Source: Candidatus Heimdallarchaeota archaeon (lineage in GTDB: Archaea; Asgardarchaeota; Heimdallarchaeia; Heimdallarchaeales; Heimdallarchaeaceae). From it: 53,221 nucleotides of DNA. Below, in pieces: positions 37,497 through 45,615 of this stretch. Each line of letters starts with the position of its first letter. Position 1 is the stretch's first letter. A program made the position numbers and the translations under genes. Location: contig JAGLXK010000068.1 in NCBI GenBank assembly GCA_023132955.1, forward strand, positions 1-53,221. Direction: 5' to 3'. The notes below the pieces were generated by a model, which was not told the DNA's origin, searched no databases, and saw nothing but the letters and a program-made list of their open reading frames with translations.

Positions 37497-37868
37497 TTAT
37501 TGTAAGCTGCTTTTGGTAGTTGCATCTAGAAGTAGATGACTGAAATATCCCAGAAGAAATCCGAAGATCAAATAAACATAGAGTAAGTTATCATATCGTG
37601 GAATAACAACAAAAGCTATGACAAAGGATGCTATAAAGAAGACAGACAACATAAACCAAGAATGGAAAAATTTTCTATGACCTGGATTAGTAGGTCGTTC
37701 AATGATATCGGGAAGGATGGAACCGATGAATATAGGTAAGGTGGAAATGGATAGAATTAATACTAAGCGTAGATATTGAAAATCATTGGAAAAGAAATAA
37801 TATGATATACCCACTAGAGGGACACTGAAAATGAAACCTACAGCGACATGAGTTAGTCTATTTGACAT
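37497..37868 (-). CDS. Short YdjM-like membrane protein
   Basis: Four membrane helices in 123 residues from Met11 (MSNRLTHVAVGF), which fits the family start. GSILPDIIE, GHRKFFHSWF and HLLLDATT are the characteristic His/Asp residues of YdjM/DUF457 proteins, predicted membrane-bound metal-dependent hydrolases. Related to the larger genes at 8824 and 43198. The ten residues before Met11 are hydrophobic and probably untranslated. Confidence 0.75.
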   Translation of the reverse strand: MSNRLTHVAVGFIFSVPLVGISYYFFSNDFQYLRLVLILSISTLPIFIGSILPDIIERPTNPGHRKFFHSWFMLSVFFIASFVIAFVVIPRYDNLLYVYLIFGFLLGYFSHLLLDATTKSSLQ

Positions 37869-37974
37869 AACAACTTCTCCTATTATTATTATATTCAAAT
37901 TGATATAAAAACTGAAGTAAAACCACAGTTATACATTTTGCAAAAAAATATAAAGTATCTAGTAAAGTAAGCAT

Positions 37975-38418
37975 ATGACCGAATTTCTTAAACAAGCTGA
38001 ATCTTGGCTAGAAAAACTAAAAACAACCACCCAGATGGTTAAAGATATTCCAGCTGGCACGATTCTAACTAATGGTTGGGATAAAAGGAAATTACACATC
38101 CACTTGTTTAGCTGGGATAAAGAATTTATAGTGTATGCTAAAGATTTGCGTCAAGGAAAACCATTTCATATAGTTTTAGAAGAAGGGCTTGATGAATATA
38201 ATCAACGATTTTTTGATGAAAATGAGGGTTTAGATGATTCTACAGCTGAAAAACAATTTCTAGAAATACGAAAACAAATGATTTCAGTGTATGATGAAAT
38301 CTTAACTAAATATCCTCAAAACAACAAAGATTTTGTAGGTTTCTTTTCTCTCTGGTCGCATGATGTACACCATTTAAAACAAACGGGAGCAGATGTATCA
38401 GAACTTGAGGAAAAATAA
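37975..38418 (+). CDS. DinB-like/ClbS-DUF1706-family protein
   Basis: A 147-residue four-helix protein. KLHIHLFSWDKEF and LWSHDVHHLKQT resemble the His pairs of the DinB superfamily metal site in the ClbS/DfsB (DUF1706) branch, which in bacteria protects against the genotoxin colibactin by an undefined hydrolysis. The call rests on these His-rich helices and length only. Confidence 0.55.
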   Translation: MTEFLKQAESWLEKLKTTTQMVKDIPAGTILTNGWDKRKLHIHLFSWDKEFIVYAKDLRQGKPFHIVLEEGLDEYNQRFFDENEGLDDSTAEKQFLEIRKQMISVYDEILTKYPQNNKDFVGFFSLWSHDVHHLKQTGADVSELEEK

Positions 38419-38433
38419 CCTTTTTACTATTTC

Positions 38434-38583
38434 TTATCCTGACGCTAATTCTTCAGAACTCATTTTATATATTTTTGGACTTTGATTAGGTATCAAATAG
38501 TAATAGAGTAAGTTACAGCTCTTGCAGTTTTACTTTTGGAAACTTATAGCATCCAGAAATTTACCACATTTAGAGCACTTCAT
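38434..38583 (-). pseudogene. Broken zinc-ribbon miniprotein
   Basis: From ATG 38583 the frame reads MKCSKCGKFLDAISFQK, then TAA (38532-38530), then NCKSCNLLYYYLIP... to a normal stop at 38434. The two halves are in the same frame and supply C3-x2-C6 and C-x2-C knuckles 14 residues apart, which makes a perfect four-Cys zinc ribbon if the TAA is ignored. TAA is not a recoding codon for selenocysteine or pyrrolysine, so a nonsense mutation (or a base-call error) is the simplest explanation. A TATA-like ggtatatt lies upstream on the minus strand. Confidence 0.55.
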
Positions 38584-38702
38584 TAAATCAACCAATATAC
38601 CTTAATTCATTTTTCAAGCTTAACTTTGTCGGATTCTAACATAAAAACGTTTGTTTTTTCAGCAAGGAAAAGAGTTTTCGAACAATTCTTCTTTAAAGAC
38701 AT

Positions 38703-38927
38703 TCATATTAATCTAAGCTTTCTAGTACTTCTCTTTTGAGCTGTTAGAATAGAGATTATTGTAACCATGAGAAAAGCTAATGAAAATACAAAAAAGATTA
38801 CTGCTACTATTTCTAAGGAAGCCAGAACGAGACACAATGTAGATAATAATCCAAATACAAGAGGTCTATATTGTTTAATAACAATCTCTATGTATTTCCT
38901 TTTCTCTTTTCCAGTCCCTGTGGACAC
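38703..38927 (-). CDS. Possible small membrane protein, uncertain
   Basis: Seventy-four codons from a GTG at 38927 would encode a basic segment and two membrane helices (LVFGLLSTLCLVLASLEIV and FFVFSLAFLMVTIISIL), ending in a basic tail. The same frame stays open another 45 codons upstream, without ATG, GTG or TTG in a good context; the added residues include CSCQQRE. No strong ribosome-binding site. It is a gene only if a start can be shown. Confidence 0.3.
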   Translation of the reverse strand: MSTGTGKEKRKYIEIVIKQYRPLVFGLLSTLCLVLASLEIVAVIFFVFSLAFLMVTIISILTAQKRSTRKLRLI

Positions 38928-39096
38928 AGCATTTTCAAGTATCGATGTAATTTTTTTACTATTTCTTTTAAATACTTCTCTTTGTTGACATGAACAGATT
39001 TCTATTTTGGATTTCTCGTTTTTGAACGATAAGTTTAATTTGATGTTTGCTGTAGTTAGATGAAAATATACTTAGAGAAAAACAGGAGTGGGATTT

Positions 39097-40065
39097 ATGG
39101 AACAAAATGAATCAGCTAAGCCAGAAGAAGTAGTTGAAGCACAAAGCATCTTTGAACCAGATGCACCCCATATTACACAAACAGCAATTAAACCACCATT
39201 AAAAAGTAATATATGGATTATGATCTTACTAATACTAATTCTATATGCTGCGATTCTAGTAGGAGGTAATCTTATTATGGCAGTTCTAGAAGCCCCAGTT
39301 GTGGCTATTTTTCTTGTTATTTTTACTTTACTTGGATTGTTCTGGTTTCTTCTTGTTCCATTAGTTTTTAAATTGCCACAGAAGTCCGAATCTTTAAAGC
39401 ATTTTTTCAGAGATATTAAACTTAATAAAGCTAAACCAATATTTCTTACCATTAGTCTAGGGCTTATGACGGCTGCTATTACAATAGGCTGTATCTCTCT
39501 TTCTTCTACAATAGCAACTATCAACGGTGGTGATTTCACAGTCAATGCCAAACAATATTTTCAAGAATCTGGTTATATTTTTTATTATTCACTCATCCCT
39601 GGTTTTTGGGAAGAAGTTGCTTTTAGAGGTGTAATTCTTGTTTTGCTCTTGAAAGTCTACTCGAGAACTAGAGCTATAATTATTGATGGGTTGGTATTTG
39701 GATTCTTTCACTTAGTCAATATGTTGGTACTTGGAGTGTATACTTTAGAAACCGTTGTTCCTGTGTTATTTCAAGTCTTATTTGCCAGTGCTTTAGGTAT
39801 ATTCATTGCATATATGTGTGTAAAGACCAATAGCTTGCTTCCAGGTATAATCTGTCATTACTTGATAGATGCGTTCGTTATAATGTTCCTTCCTGGGTCA
39901 GTACCTAATTTCTACACTTTTCTCACAACTCATGCACTAATAGGGATTGGGGTTCTTCCAGCAATACTAAACTCTTTACTCATTTGGGGAGTCTATAAAC
40001 TGATACCTAAAGAAGCTACATTGGTTAAACCAGAAATTGCTAAAATAGTTGTTAATGAGATGTGA
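39097..40065 (+). CDS. CPBP-family (Rce1/Abi-like) intramembrane protease, copy 1
   Basis: About eight membrane helices with the three catalytic motifs of CPBP glutamic-type intramembrane proteases: EEVAFRG (about residue 180), FGFFHLVNM and HYLIDAFV. Eukaryotic relatives (Rce1) remove the last three residues of prenylated CAAX proteins; bacterial ones have diverse targets. The start is ATG 39097, six bases after aggagtg; a GTG at 39088 lies inside that ribosome-binding site and is less likely. Tandem with copy 2 (gap 15 bases). Confidence 0.88.
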   Translation: MEQNESAKPEEVVEAQSIFEPDAPHITQTAIKPPLKSNIWIMILLILILYAAILVGGNLIMAVLEAPVVAIFLVIFTLLGLFWFLLVPLVFKLPQKSESLKHFFRDIKLNKAKPIFLTISLGLMTAAITIGCISLSSTIATINGGDFTVNAKQYFQESGYIFYYSLIPGFWEEVAFRGVILVLLLKVYSRTRAIIIDGLVFGFFHLVNMLVLGVYTLETVVPVLFQVLFASALGIFIAYMCVKTNSLLPGIICHYLIDAFVIMFLPGSVPNFYTFLTTHALIGIGVLPAILNSLLIWGVYKLIPKEATLVKPEIAKIVVNEM

Positions 40066-40080
40066 ATTAAAGGTGAAAAA

Positions 40081-41040
40081 ATGATGAATGAAGAAAAACC
40101 TGCTTCAATTAGACCTTGGTGGTCAATAACTCTAGTATTAGTTCTTTATGTTATTTTCTTGTTGGTTCCAGGTATTGTACTAAACATACTAGCAATGAAT
40201 AATTCAAATGTTGCTAACTGGTTTGTCAATAATATTGTGAACTTTTGGCTAATTAATTTCGCACTTATGGTAGTTTTATGGTTAGTTATTGTACCTCTTC
40301 TAAAATTACCTGACAGTAAGGGATCCTTCAAAGAATATCTTAATAGTATTAATCTTAACAAGTTTAAACCTGTTATCAAAACAATAGGTTTAGGCATCTT
40401 GATAGGTGGGATTATCCTGTGTTTTGCTGTCTTTACAAGTTGGTTGGAAGCAAAGTCTAGAGGGGGTTTCCAAATCTTTTGGGGACGTTTATTAGTAGAA
40501 AAAACAATACCTTTAAACATTTATTATGCTCTAACCCCTGGTATTTGGGAGGAAGTGGCATTTCGAGGCGTTGTTTTTGCTTTATTGTTGAAAAAATATT
40601 CCCAGAGAAAGACAATCATCATTAATGGGGTTATGTTTGGTTTGTTCCATTTGATTAATCTGATTTCTTTATTCTTCTTATGGGGTTATGAAACAGAGTT
40701 AATTCTCCGTTTTTTGTATTCTACATTATTCCAGGTAATTTATGCTACAGCAATAGGTATACTCTTGGCTTATCTGTACTCGAAGACAAAGAGTCTGATT
40801 TCAGTTATCATAATCCATTATCTCATAGATGCTTTCATCACTTTCCTAACATTTGTGTTCTATTTCCCTGAAACTACAATGACTGATATTATTATCCGCT
40901 TGTTAATGATGACTGCTTCAGGGATTGGAATAGTTCCATGCGCTGTTGGATGCTTAATTATCTATTTTGTTTATAAAAAGTGGCCTAACAAAACGGAAGA
41001 TGTGAAGGCTATATTAGAACCTTCTATAGATATGGTTTAA
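40081..41040 (+). CDS. CPBP-family (Rce1/Abi-like) intramembrane protease, copy 2
   Basis: Close relative of the preceding gene, same length (319 residues) and topology: EEVAFRG, FGLFHLINL and HYLIDAFI, all catalytic residues kept. N-terminal and loop sequences differ, so it is an old tandem duplication with possibly different substrates. A downstream gap of 98 bases separates it from the ICMT/steroid-reductase-fold gene. The start may be either Met of the ATGATG pair at 40081. Confidence 0.88.
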   Translation: MMNEEKPASIRPWWSITLVLVLYVIFLLVPGIVLNILAMNNSNVANWFVNNIVNFWLINFALMVVLWLVIVPLLKLPDSKGSFKEYLNSINLNKFKPVIKTIGLGILIGGIILCFAVFTSWLEAKSRGGFQIFWGRLLVEKTIPLNIYYALTPGIWEEVAFRGVVFALLLKKYSQRKTIIINGVMFGLFHLINLISLFFLWGYETELILRFLYSTLFQVIYATAIGILLAYLYSKTKSLISVIIIHYLIDAFITFLTFVFYFPETTMTDIIIRLLMMTASGIGIVPCAVGCLIIYFVYKKWPNKTEDVKAILEPSIDMV

Positions 41041-41138
41041 GAAACTAATCATCAACAATTGAGAAGACTAATTCTTGATTTCTACAATCTACTAAGAAGA
41101 AAAGCATTTAATGAAGTGATTTTGTTCCAATATCACCC

Positions 41139-42047
41139 ATGAATATGAGTACCTCTCAGCTCGAATTTAGTCGTTTAACTTCATTCGTAATATGTATAAT
41201 ATCATATGTTGTTGCATTGGGTGCAGCTGTTGGTGTTCTTTTTGGAATAAACGGCTTAGTACATCCTTTATTGGCAACTCTGATTGCTGATGTAGCAGCA
41301 ACTCTTGTTATTTACATAATTAGTACAATATTCAAAAATACAAGTTTATATGATCCTTATTGGAGTGTTATCCCTATTATCATAATTTTCTATTGGATTA
41401 TCTCTATAGCTCCTGTAATTGGTTTCAGATCTACCCATATCTGGATTATGGTTGTTGTTGGAGTTTGGGGAGTAAGACTAACATATAATTGGGCTAGAGG
41501 TTGGAAAGGACTCCATCATGAAGACTGGAGATATACCAATTATAGAAAAAATTATCCTAAACTTTTCTGGTTTATTAATTTGACTGGATTACACCTTATG
41601 CCAACATTAGTGGTGTATGCTGGATGTTTATCTCTCTATCCTGCTATAATTTCTCCAACTCTAGAAACCATGAACATCTTCTTCTGGTTAGGTTTAATGA
41701 TCTGTATTGGAGCAATCATTTTAGAAGCAGTAGCAGATGAGCAGTTGAAGATTTTTAATGATAAGAAAAAGGAAAGAGAATTGCTTATTAGGGGTTTGTG
41801 GGCTACTTCTAGACATCCTAACTATTTGGGAGAAGTTGGCTTTTGGTGGGGAATATATTTCTTTTCACTTGCAGCGGATTTTAGCTACTGGTGGACAATC
41901 GTAGGACCATTAGTTGTAACTCTACTATTTGTAGTAATTAGCATTCCACTAATTGAGAAGAAAATGTTGAAGAAATATCCAACATATAAGATATATAAAA
42001 AGAAAGTACCGATGCTCATTCCTTGGTTTAAGAGAAAGAAAACTTAA
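41139..42047 (+). CDS. DUF1295 protein (steroid 5-alpha-reductase / ICMT-like membrane fold)
   Basis: Polytopic membrane protein, 302 residues, about seven to eight helices. LYDPYWSV, RLTYNWARGW and TSRHPNYLGEVGFWWGIY are the DUF1295 signatures; the last, RHPNYLGE, is also the cofactor site of isoprenylcysteine carboxyl methyltransferases and of sterol reductases, so it could be a methyltransferase or a reductase of lipids. The C-terminus (LIEKKMLKKYPTYKIYKKKV) is typical of the fold. It follows two CAAX-protease-like genes, a notable context. Confidence 0.82.
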   Translation: MNMSTSQLEFSRLTSFVICIISYVVALGAAVGVLFGINGLVHPLLATLIADVAATLVIYIISTIFKNTSLYDPYWSVIPIIIIFYWIISIAPVIGFRSTHIWIMVVVGVWGVRLTYNWARGWKGLHHEDWRYTNYRKNYPKLFWFINLTGLHLMPTLVVYAGCLSLYPAIISPTLETMNIFFWLGLMICIGAIILEAVADEQLKIFNDKKKERELLIRGLWATSRHPNYLGEVGFWWGIYFFSLAADFSYWWTIVGPLVVTLLFVVISIPLIEKKMLKKYPTYKIYKKKVPMLIPWFKRKKT

Positions 42048-42149
42048 CACTTAGAAGTTTTGGGGGATATATTTCTTTTTTTGATTAATTTTGATAATAA
42101 TCAATATTTTGGGATAAAGCTTAAATTTATCATCGAAATTGATTTAATA

Positions 42150-43181
42150 GTGATTTATTTGAAATTCAAAGAACACATTAAGAATAATAAAAGAAAGTAT
42201 GTGTTTTATGTGATACTACTTGCATTATTTATTGCCATATTTACCATATACTTAACTGCTAAGATTAACGATGACAATCTTGTAGAAAATATTTATAATT
42301 CGAAAATGGAACAAAATCTTGATTGGTATTTCATTAATGGAACATTGAAAGCAGACGCACCACTGTTGGCTACATTTGACGGTTTTCTATCTGAATATAT
42401 TGATGATTTATTCATTTATCTAGTAAGTGCTTTTGTTATCTTGTGGATTGCAAAACTGATTCTTCGTGCGGTTAAAAAGCGTGTATCACCCGATATCCAC
42501 AATACTTTACATGTTTTGATTCGATCAATAGTTTTACCAGTCTTCATAGTAGCATATATTAGCAAATTTGAACCTTTCACAGGGTCGATCATAGGTGTTG
42601 CAGCAACTCTGGGTGCAGCTTTTGGTATAGCTGCTGCAAGGTCAGTAGGCGATTTAATATCTGGACTCTCAATGGTATTCTCTAAACATCATAATGTAGG
42701 AGACTATATTTTCATACCAGAAATGAATGTTGAAGGTGTAGTACAGAGCATTTCAGTCACCTATATTACTATTATTCAACCAAATGAAACCACAGCAGTT
42801 ATCCCTATTAGAAAAATAAGAGAGCACGAGATAATCAACATTGCAATTGCAGAATATGAGGAACATAAAGATAAAGATATCTCTAAATTCTTTATGTATG
42901 GTGAAAGAATTGCTAAAACAGATTATGTATACCCACTAAACTGGGCTACTCATTCAGACGATAGACACTCTGATGGTGTTAAAGCAATAGAAAAAACTGC
43001 TATGGAATATAATGACCAATTAAATGAACCTGTTGAATGGTGTATTCATTCAAGAGATAGACTAAATCGTCTGTATCAAATCAAATTGACTGTTTTGGAA
43101 CCTGAAAAACTACTAACTCTTGCTTCAGCTTTCCTAAAAACATTAGAAAGCAACTATGAGAAAATAAAAAATAAAAAATAG
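42150..43181 (+). CDS. MscS-family mechanosensitive ion channel
   Basis: Small-conductance channel. Two N-terminal helices and the pore helix (FTGSIIGVAATLGAAFGIAAARSVGDLISGL) are followed by the beta domain (VGDYIFIPEMNVEGVVQSISVTYITI, about 210-235) and an alpha/beta tail. The frame is open from TTG 42060, but the GTG at 42150 (VIYLKFKEHIKNNK) better fits the family, the first 30 codons code for an unlikely hydrophobic peptide, and an AT-rich box (ttaaatttat, 42121-42130) lies 20-29 bases upstream. Likely releases solutes under turgor. Confidence 0.85.
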   Translation: MIYLKFKEHIKNNKRKYVFYVILLALFIAIFTIYLTAKINDDNLVENIYNSKMEQNLDWYFINGTLKADAPLLATFDGFLSEYIDDLFIYLVSAFVILWIAKLILRAVKKRVSPDIHNTLHVLIRSIVLPVFIVAYISKFEPFTGSIIGVAATLGAAFGIAAARSVGDLISGLSMVFSKHHNVGDYIFIPEMNVEGVVQSISVTYITIIQPNETTAVIPIRKIREHEIINIAIAEYEEHKDKDISKFFMYGERIAKTDYVYPLNWATHSDDRHSDGVKAIEKTAMEYNDQLNEPVEWCIHSRDRLNRLYQIKLTVLEPEKLLTLASAFLKTLESNYEKIKNKK

Positions 43182-43197
43182 GGAGAGTCTTCTCTCT
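43160..43197 (-). terminator. Possible terminator of the minus-strand YdjM-like gene
   Basis: GAGAG-tctt-CTCTC (43183-43196) lies just before the stop of the gene at 43198. On the minus strand it is followed by a T-rich run (positions 43180-43160 in the minus sense, ctattttttattttttatt). Partly overlaps the last codons of mscS. The stem is only five pairs, so this is weak. Confidence 0.3.
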
Positions 43198-43731
43198 CTA
43201 TACCCATAATTGGAAGAAGTATAGAAGTACAATTCCAGCTGCAAGGACTATTATTCCGTTTATAAGAAGAAAAAGTTTTGAAGCTTTGGGAGGCAAGGTT
43301 TTTCTTCCATTTTCATTAACCCAAAAAATATGAATTAATGCTGAACCCTTCCAGCTTTTTGGTCGAAGGTCAAAGAACAAATGTGAAGCATGACCGATTA
43401 AATAAAAAGCATAAATAGGTACTAAAAATGTGGTTTCAGGTTTTACAGCGTAGAGAGGGATACAAATTATCAATGGAAGGAATACTGAATGAGTTACAAC
43501 ATTTCTGTGAGGAAGAATTTTATCCCATAGAAGATCATAATCAGGGAGTTGTGCTCCAAAATGTGTGACCATAAATGAGATTACTATCCAGAGTGAATGA
43601 AATTCCAAGTTCGTAAGACTACCTGATAATCCTAAATCTATGAAACCTGTGAAATCGAGTGCATAGAAGATTCCTATGAAAATTCCCCAAAAGAGTGTTC
43701 CTGCAAAAAGATGCATTCTTCGAGATGCCAT
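43198..43731 (-). CDS. YdjM-like membrane-bound metal-dependent hydrolase
   Basis: Four membrane helices in 177 residues. QLPDYDLLW, PHRNVVTHSVFLP and HASHLFFDLRPKSW are the His/Asp signatures (PDxD, HRxxTHS, HxxxD) of the family. Third member in this window. Starts MASRRMHLFAG with a possible second start at Met6. Function of the family is unknown. Convergent with mscS. Confidence 0.78.
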   Translation of the reverse strand: MASRRMHLFAGTLFWGIFIGIFYALDFTGFIDLGLSGSLTNLEFHSLWIVISFMVTHFGAQLPDYDLLWDKILPHRNVVTHSVFLPLIICIPLYAVKPETTFLVPIYAFYLIGHASHLFFDLRPKSWKGSALIHIFWVNENGRKTLPPKASKLFLLINGIIVLAAGIVLLYFFQLWV

Positions 43732-43844
43732 GTAATTAATATTAATGACTGACTTTTAAATTTTTCATATGATTTTGGAGAAGAGTTTTGTAATAGAAAT
43801 TAATAATAGAAGAAGTAGATAAATTAGAAGAGATGTGAGATGAG

Positions 43845-43949
43845 TTAGAGTAAGGTTCCATTGACTAGAACCATCTTTTCTAGACTGCTAATTCTCAATT
43901 CTTTCATTGTTTTTCCGAGTTTTACTGCTTTTTTCATGTTTTTCTTCAT
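43845..43949 (-). CDS. Basic 34-residue miniprotein, uncertain
   Basis: From ATG 43949 (M-K-K-N-M-K-K...) to TAA at 43845: a basic N-terminus (MKKNMKKAVKLGKTMKEL) then RISSLEKMVLVNGTLL. A weak purine run (aggataagtg) precedes the start and a TATA-like element (tatttttaaa, minus strand) lies about 35 bases before. Encoding is neither proved nor excluded by these. Confidence 0.3.
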   Translation of the reverse strand: MKKNMKKAVKLGKTMKELRISSLEKMVLVNGTLL

Positions 43950-43992
43950 TTTTTGCACTTATCCTAACATAATCTATCCTTTAAAAATAGGT

Positions 43993-44022
43993 TGACCACA
44001 AGTTATGGTCACAAGTTGTGAC
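43993..44022. promoter_or_regulatory. Overlapping inverted repeats, candidate operator
   Basis: TGACCA (43993-43998) and TGGTCA (44006-44011) pair across seven bases; immediately overlapping, GTCACAA-g-TTGTGAC (44008-44022) is a perfect palindrome with one central base. CACAAGTT occurs twice. It sits between the minus-strand miniprotein at 43949 and the gene at 44124, so it may control either. No regulator is encoded beside it. Confidence 0.45.
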
Positions 44023-44123
44023 AATACTACAAAGAAGTTTGATGTTTAACATTGTTTATCGAGTAAAGAAACTTGATGAAAATACTACAGAAAGTTTATA
44101 GTTGTAGAACATAATTGCGCTTG

Positions 44124-44759
44124 ATGAGTTCTAGCAATCCTCATTGCATTTGTATATGGGAAGACAAAGAGAGCTGTGAGGATTGTAATCTAAAAGGTAA
44201 ACTCCATTGTCATCTTGATAAGAAATATGCAATTATTTTTGGAATTCCATTCTTTATTGGTTTTATTCCAGCATTTATAGGTCTTATACTTCTGAGTTAT
44301 CCATTGAATCTGATCTCTTCCCTTGTTTGGATGGGCTATATAATCTTCTTTTTCTTGGTTTGGGAACCACTTATGCTCTGTGCTCATTGCCCATATTACG
44401 CAGAGGGAGAATCAAGGACTTTACATTGTTCAATTAATTATGGCTTCTTGAAAACAGCTAAATTTAAACCTGGTCCTACTAGTTTGTGGGAGAAAATACA
44501 ATTCTTGATAGGGGCCAACATAATATTTGCAATACCTATTGTGTTTCTAGCAATTGAGGGGAAGTGGGTTTTTCTAGGACTAACTGTTTTTGGAGTAGTT
44601 TTATGGTATCTAGTAATTCAACTGAAAGTCTGTACAGATTGTATCAATTTCTCTTGTGTCCTTAACAGAGTACCCAAAGAAATCAGAGATGAATTTCTTA
44701 AAAAGAATCCTAAGATGTATGAGGCTTGGAAAAAGAGAGGATACAAATTTGATGAATGA
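44124..44759 (+). CDS. Cys-rich four-helix membrane protein, unknown family
   Basis: Predicted 211-residue protein. An N-terminal cytoplasmic domain of about 27 residues holds seven closely spaced ligands (C-I-C, C-E-D-C, L-H-C-H), followed by two helices, a loop with LCAHCPYYAEGESRTLHC, two further helices and a C-terminal tail with CTDCINFSC. Multiple Cys clusters on one membrane face suggest an Fe-S or heme-free redox carrier or a metal sensor, though I do not recognise the family. ATG 44124 is chosen over an upstream TTG at 44115; aagtttatag about 25-30 bases upstream is a fitting TATA box for leaderless transcription. Confidence 0.68.
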   Translation: MSSSNPHCICIWEDKESCEDCNLKGKLHCHLDKKYAIIFGIPFFIGFIPAFIGLILLSYPLNLISSLVWMGYIIFFFLVWEPLMLCAHCPYYAEGESRTLHCSINYGFLKTAKFKPGPTSLWEKIQFLIGANIIFAIPIVFLAIEGKWVFLGLTVFGVVLWYLVIQLKVCTDCINFSCVLNRVPKEIRDEFLKKNPKMYEAWKKRGYKFDE

Positions 44760-44761
44760 CT

Positions 44762-45538
44762 TTAAGGCAACTTGAGCATTCCTTTAATGTTACCTGAGAA
44801 AATCATTTCTATTGTTTGTTGATCAAGGTTAAGCTTTGAATATCTTTCCTTATCTTCTTTGAGTACCTGATTTATTTGATCAGGATGAACATGGGTACCA
44901 AAAACGACATTTTGAAAAGCGTTTTTCCACCACAGATATTTCTCAAAGCCTTCTTCATCCAGTTTAGATCTCCATCCCTCTGAATCACCTGTTAAATCAA
45001 CATAAACATTATGACGCATTCGAGCAAGTTCTGCAGCATCTTTATTCCAATGCCCTCCAAAATGAGCTAAGATGATATTCAAATCAGGGAAGGAGTTGGC
45101 AATTGGTTCTATCTGTAAAGGATGCATATCTAAAGAGAGAATGATGTCTTTGGGAGAGGATTCTGAAACAGTTACTAGACCAGTATGAAAAAGGATAGGC
45201 ATTCCTAATCTCTGAGCTGCACCCCAAAGCGGATAAAATGATTGATCACTATAAGGTTTTTTTGGTATTATAGCTTTAAGCATTCTGAATCCTTGTTCAT
45301 ATGCATCTTGTATATCTAGAGTATTGGTAACTCCTGGACGGACAAAATACGTACCTATGAAACGAGGTTTGAAATTCTCAACAATTTCAAGTATTTCCTT
45401 ATTAGATACGGAGTTAAACATTGACCCTAATCCACTGATGCAAGCTTTTGAGATATCTAACCGATTCATTTCAGTCAAAAGTTCTAAAACATGGTCTGGT
45501 GTTGAAGAGATGTGGGAATGAGAATCAATGACATCCAT
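44762..45538 (-). CDS. Amidohydrolase (TIM-barrel metal-dependent hydrolase)
   Basis: Starts MDVIDSHSHISS at 45538; the 18 codons before this Met encode a hydrophobic peptide out of keeping with the family. DSHSH is the metal-binding HxH pair of beta strand 1, FHTGLV and LAHFGGHW supply further metal His residues, and DLTGDSEGW the late acidic site. Amidohydrolase-2 family members decarboxylate or hydrolyse small molecules; the substrate is not inferable. Convergent with the Cys-rich membrane protein (two bases apart). Confidence 0.82.
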   Translation of the reverse strand: MDVIDSHSHISSTPDHVLELLTEMNRLDISKACISGLGSMFNSVSNKEILEIVENFKPRFIGTYFVRPGVTNTLDIQDAYEQGFRMLKAIIPKKPYSDQSFYPLWGAAQRLGMPILFHTGLVTVSESSPKDIILSLDMHPLQIEPIANSFPDLNIILAHFGGHWNKDAAELARMRHNVYVDLTGDSEGWRSKLDEEGFEKYLWWKNAFQNVVFGTHVHPDQINQVLKEDKERYSKLNLDQQTIEMIFSGNIKGMLKLP

Positions 45539-45615
45539 TAGTAATAAATTTATTATCCATTTAATTAAATCTATCTTTACTCTTAATGTCAAGTTCTAGT
45601 TAGAAATCTGTGAAG

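Larger units (their letters stand above)
38419..39096. other. Gene-poor stretch between the DinB-like gene and the CPBP proteases
   Basis: Contains a broken zinc-ribbon gene (38434-38583, minus) and one weak minus-strand reading frame (38703-38927). The remainder is AT-rich. A Shine-Dalgarno (aggagtg, 39084-39090) marks the start of the first protease, but no clear TATA box was assigned. No RNA gene or repeat was recognised. Confidence 0.4.
43732..44123. other. 392-base gap with sORF and palindromic operator
   Basis: Holds a possible 34-residue minus-strand gene (43845-43949), a double inverted repeat (43993-44022) and TATA-like boxes for both directions. GGTTC-cattgacta-GAACC at about 43855-43873 is a further small hairpin of unknown use. 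Confidence 0.35.

Noticed and set aside
38530-38532. Read-through of TAA as selenocysteine or pyrrolysine
   Set aside because: Those residues use UGA and UAG; UAA has no known recoding in archaea, and no recoding element is visible.
39072-39551. A 159-codon minus-strand frame opposite the first CPBP protease
   Set aside because: It shows no family motif, starts inside the protease gene and is antisense to a recognised one.
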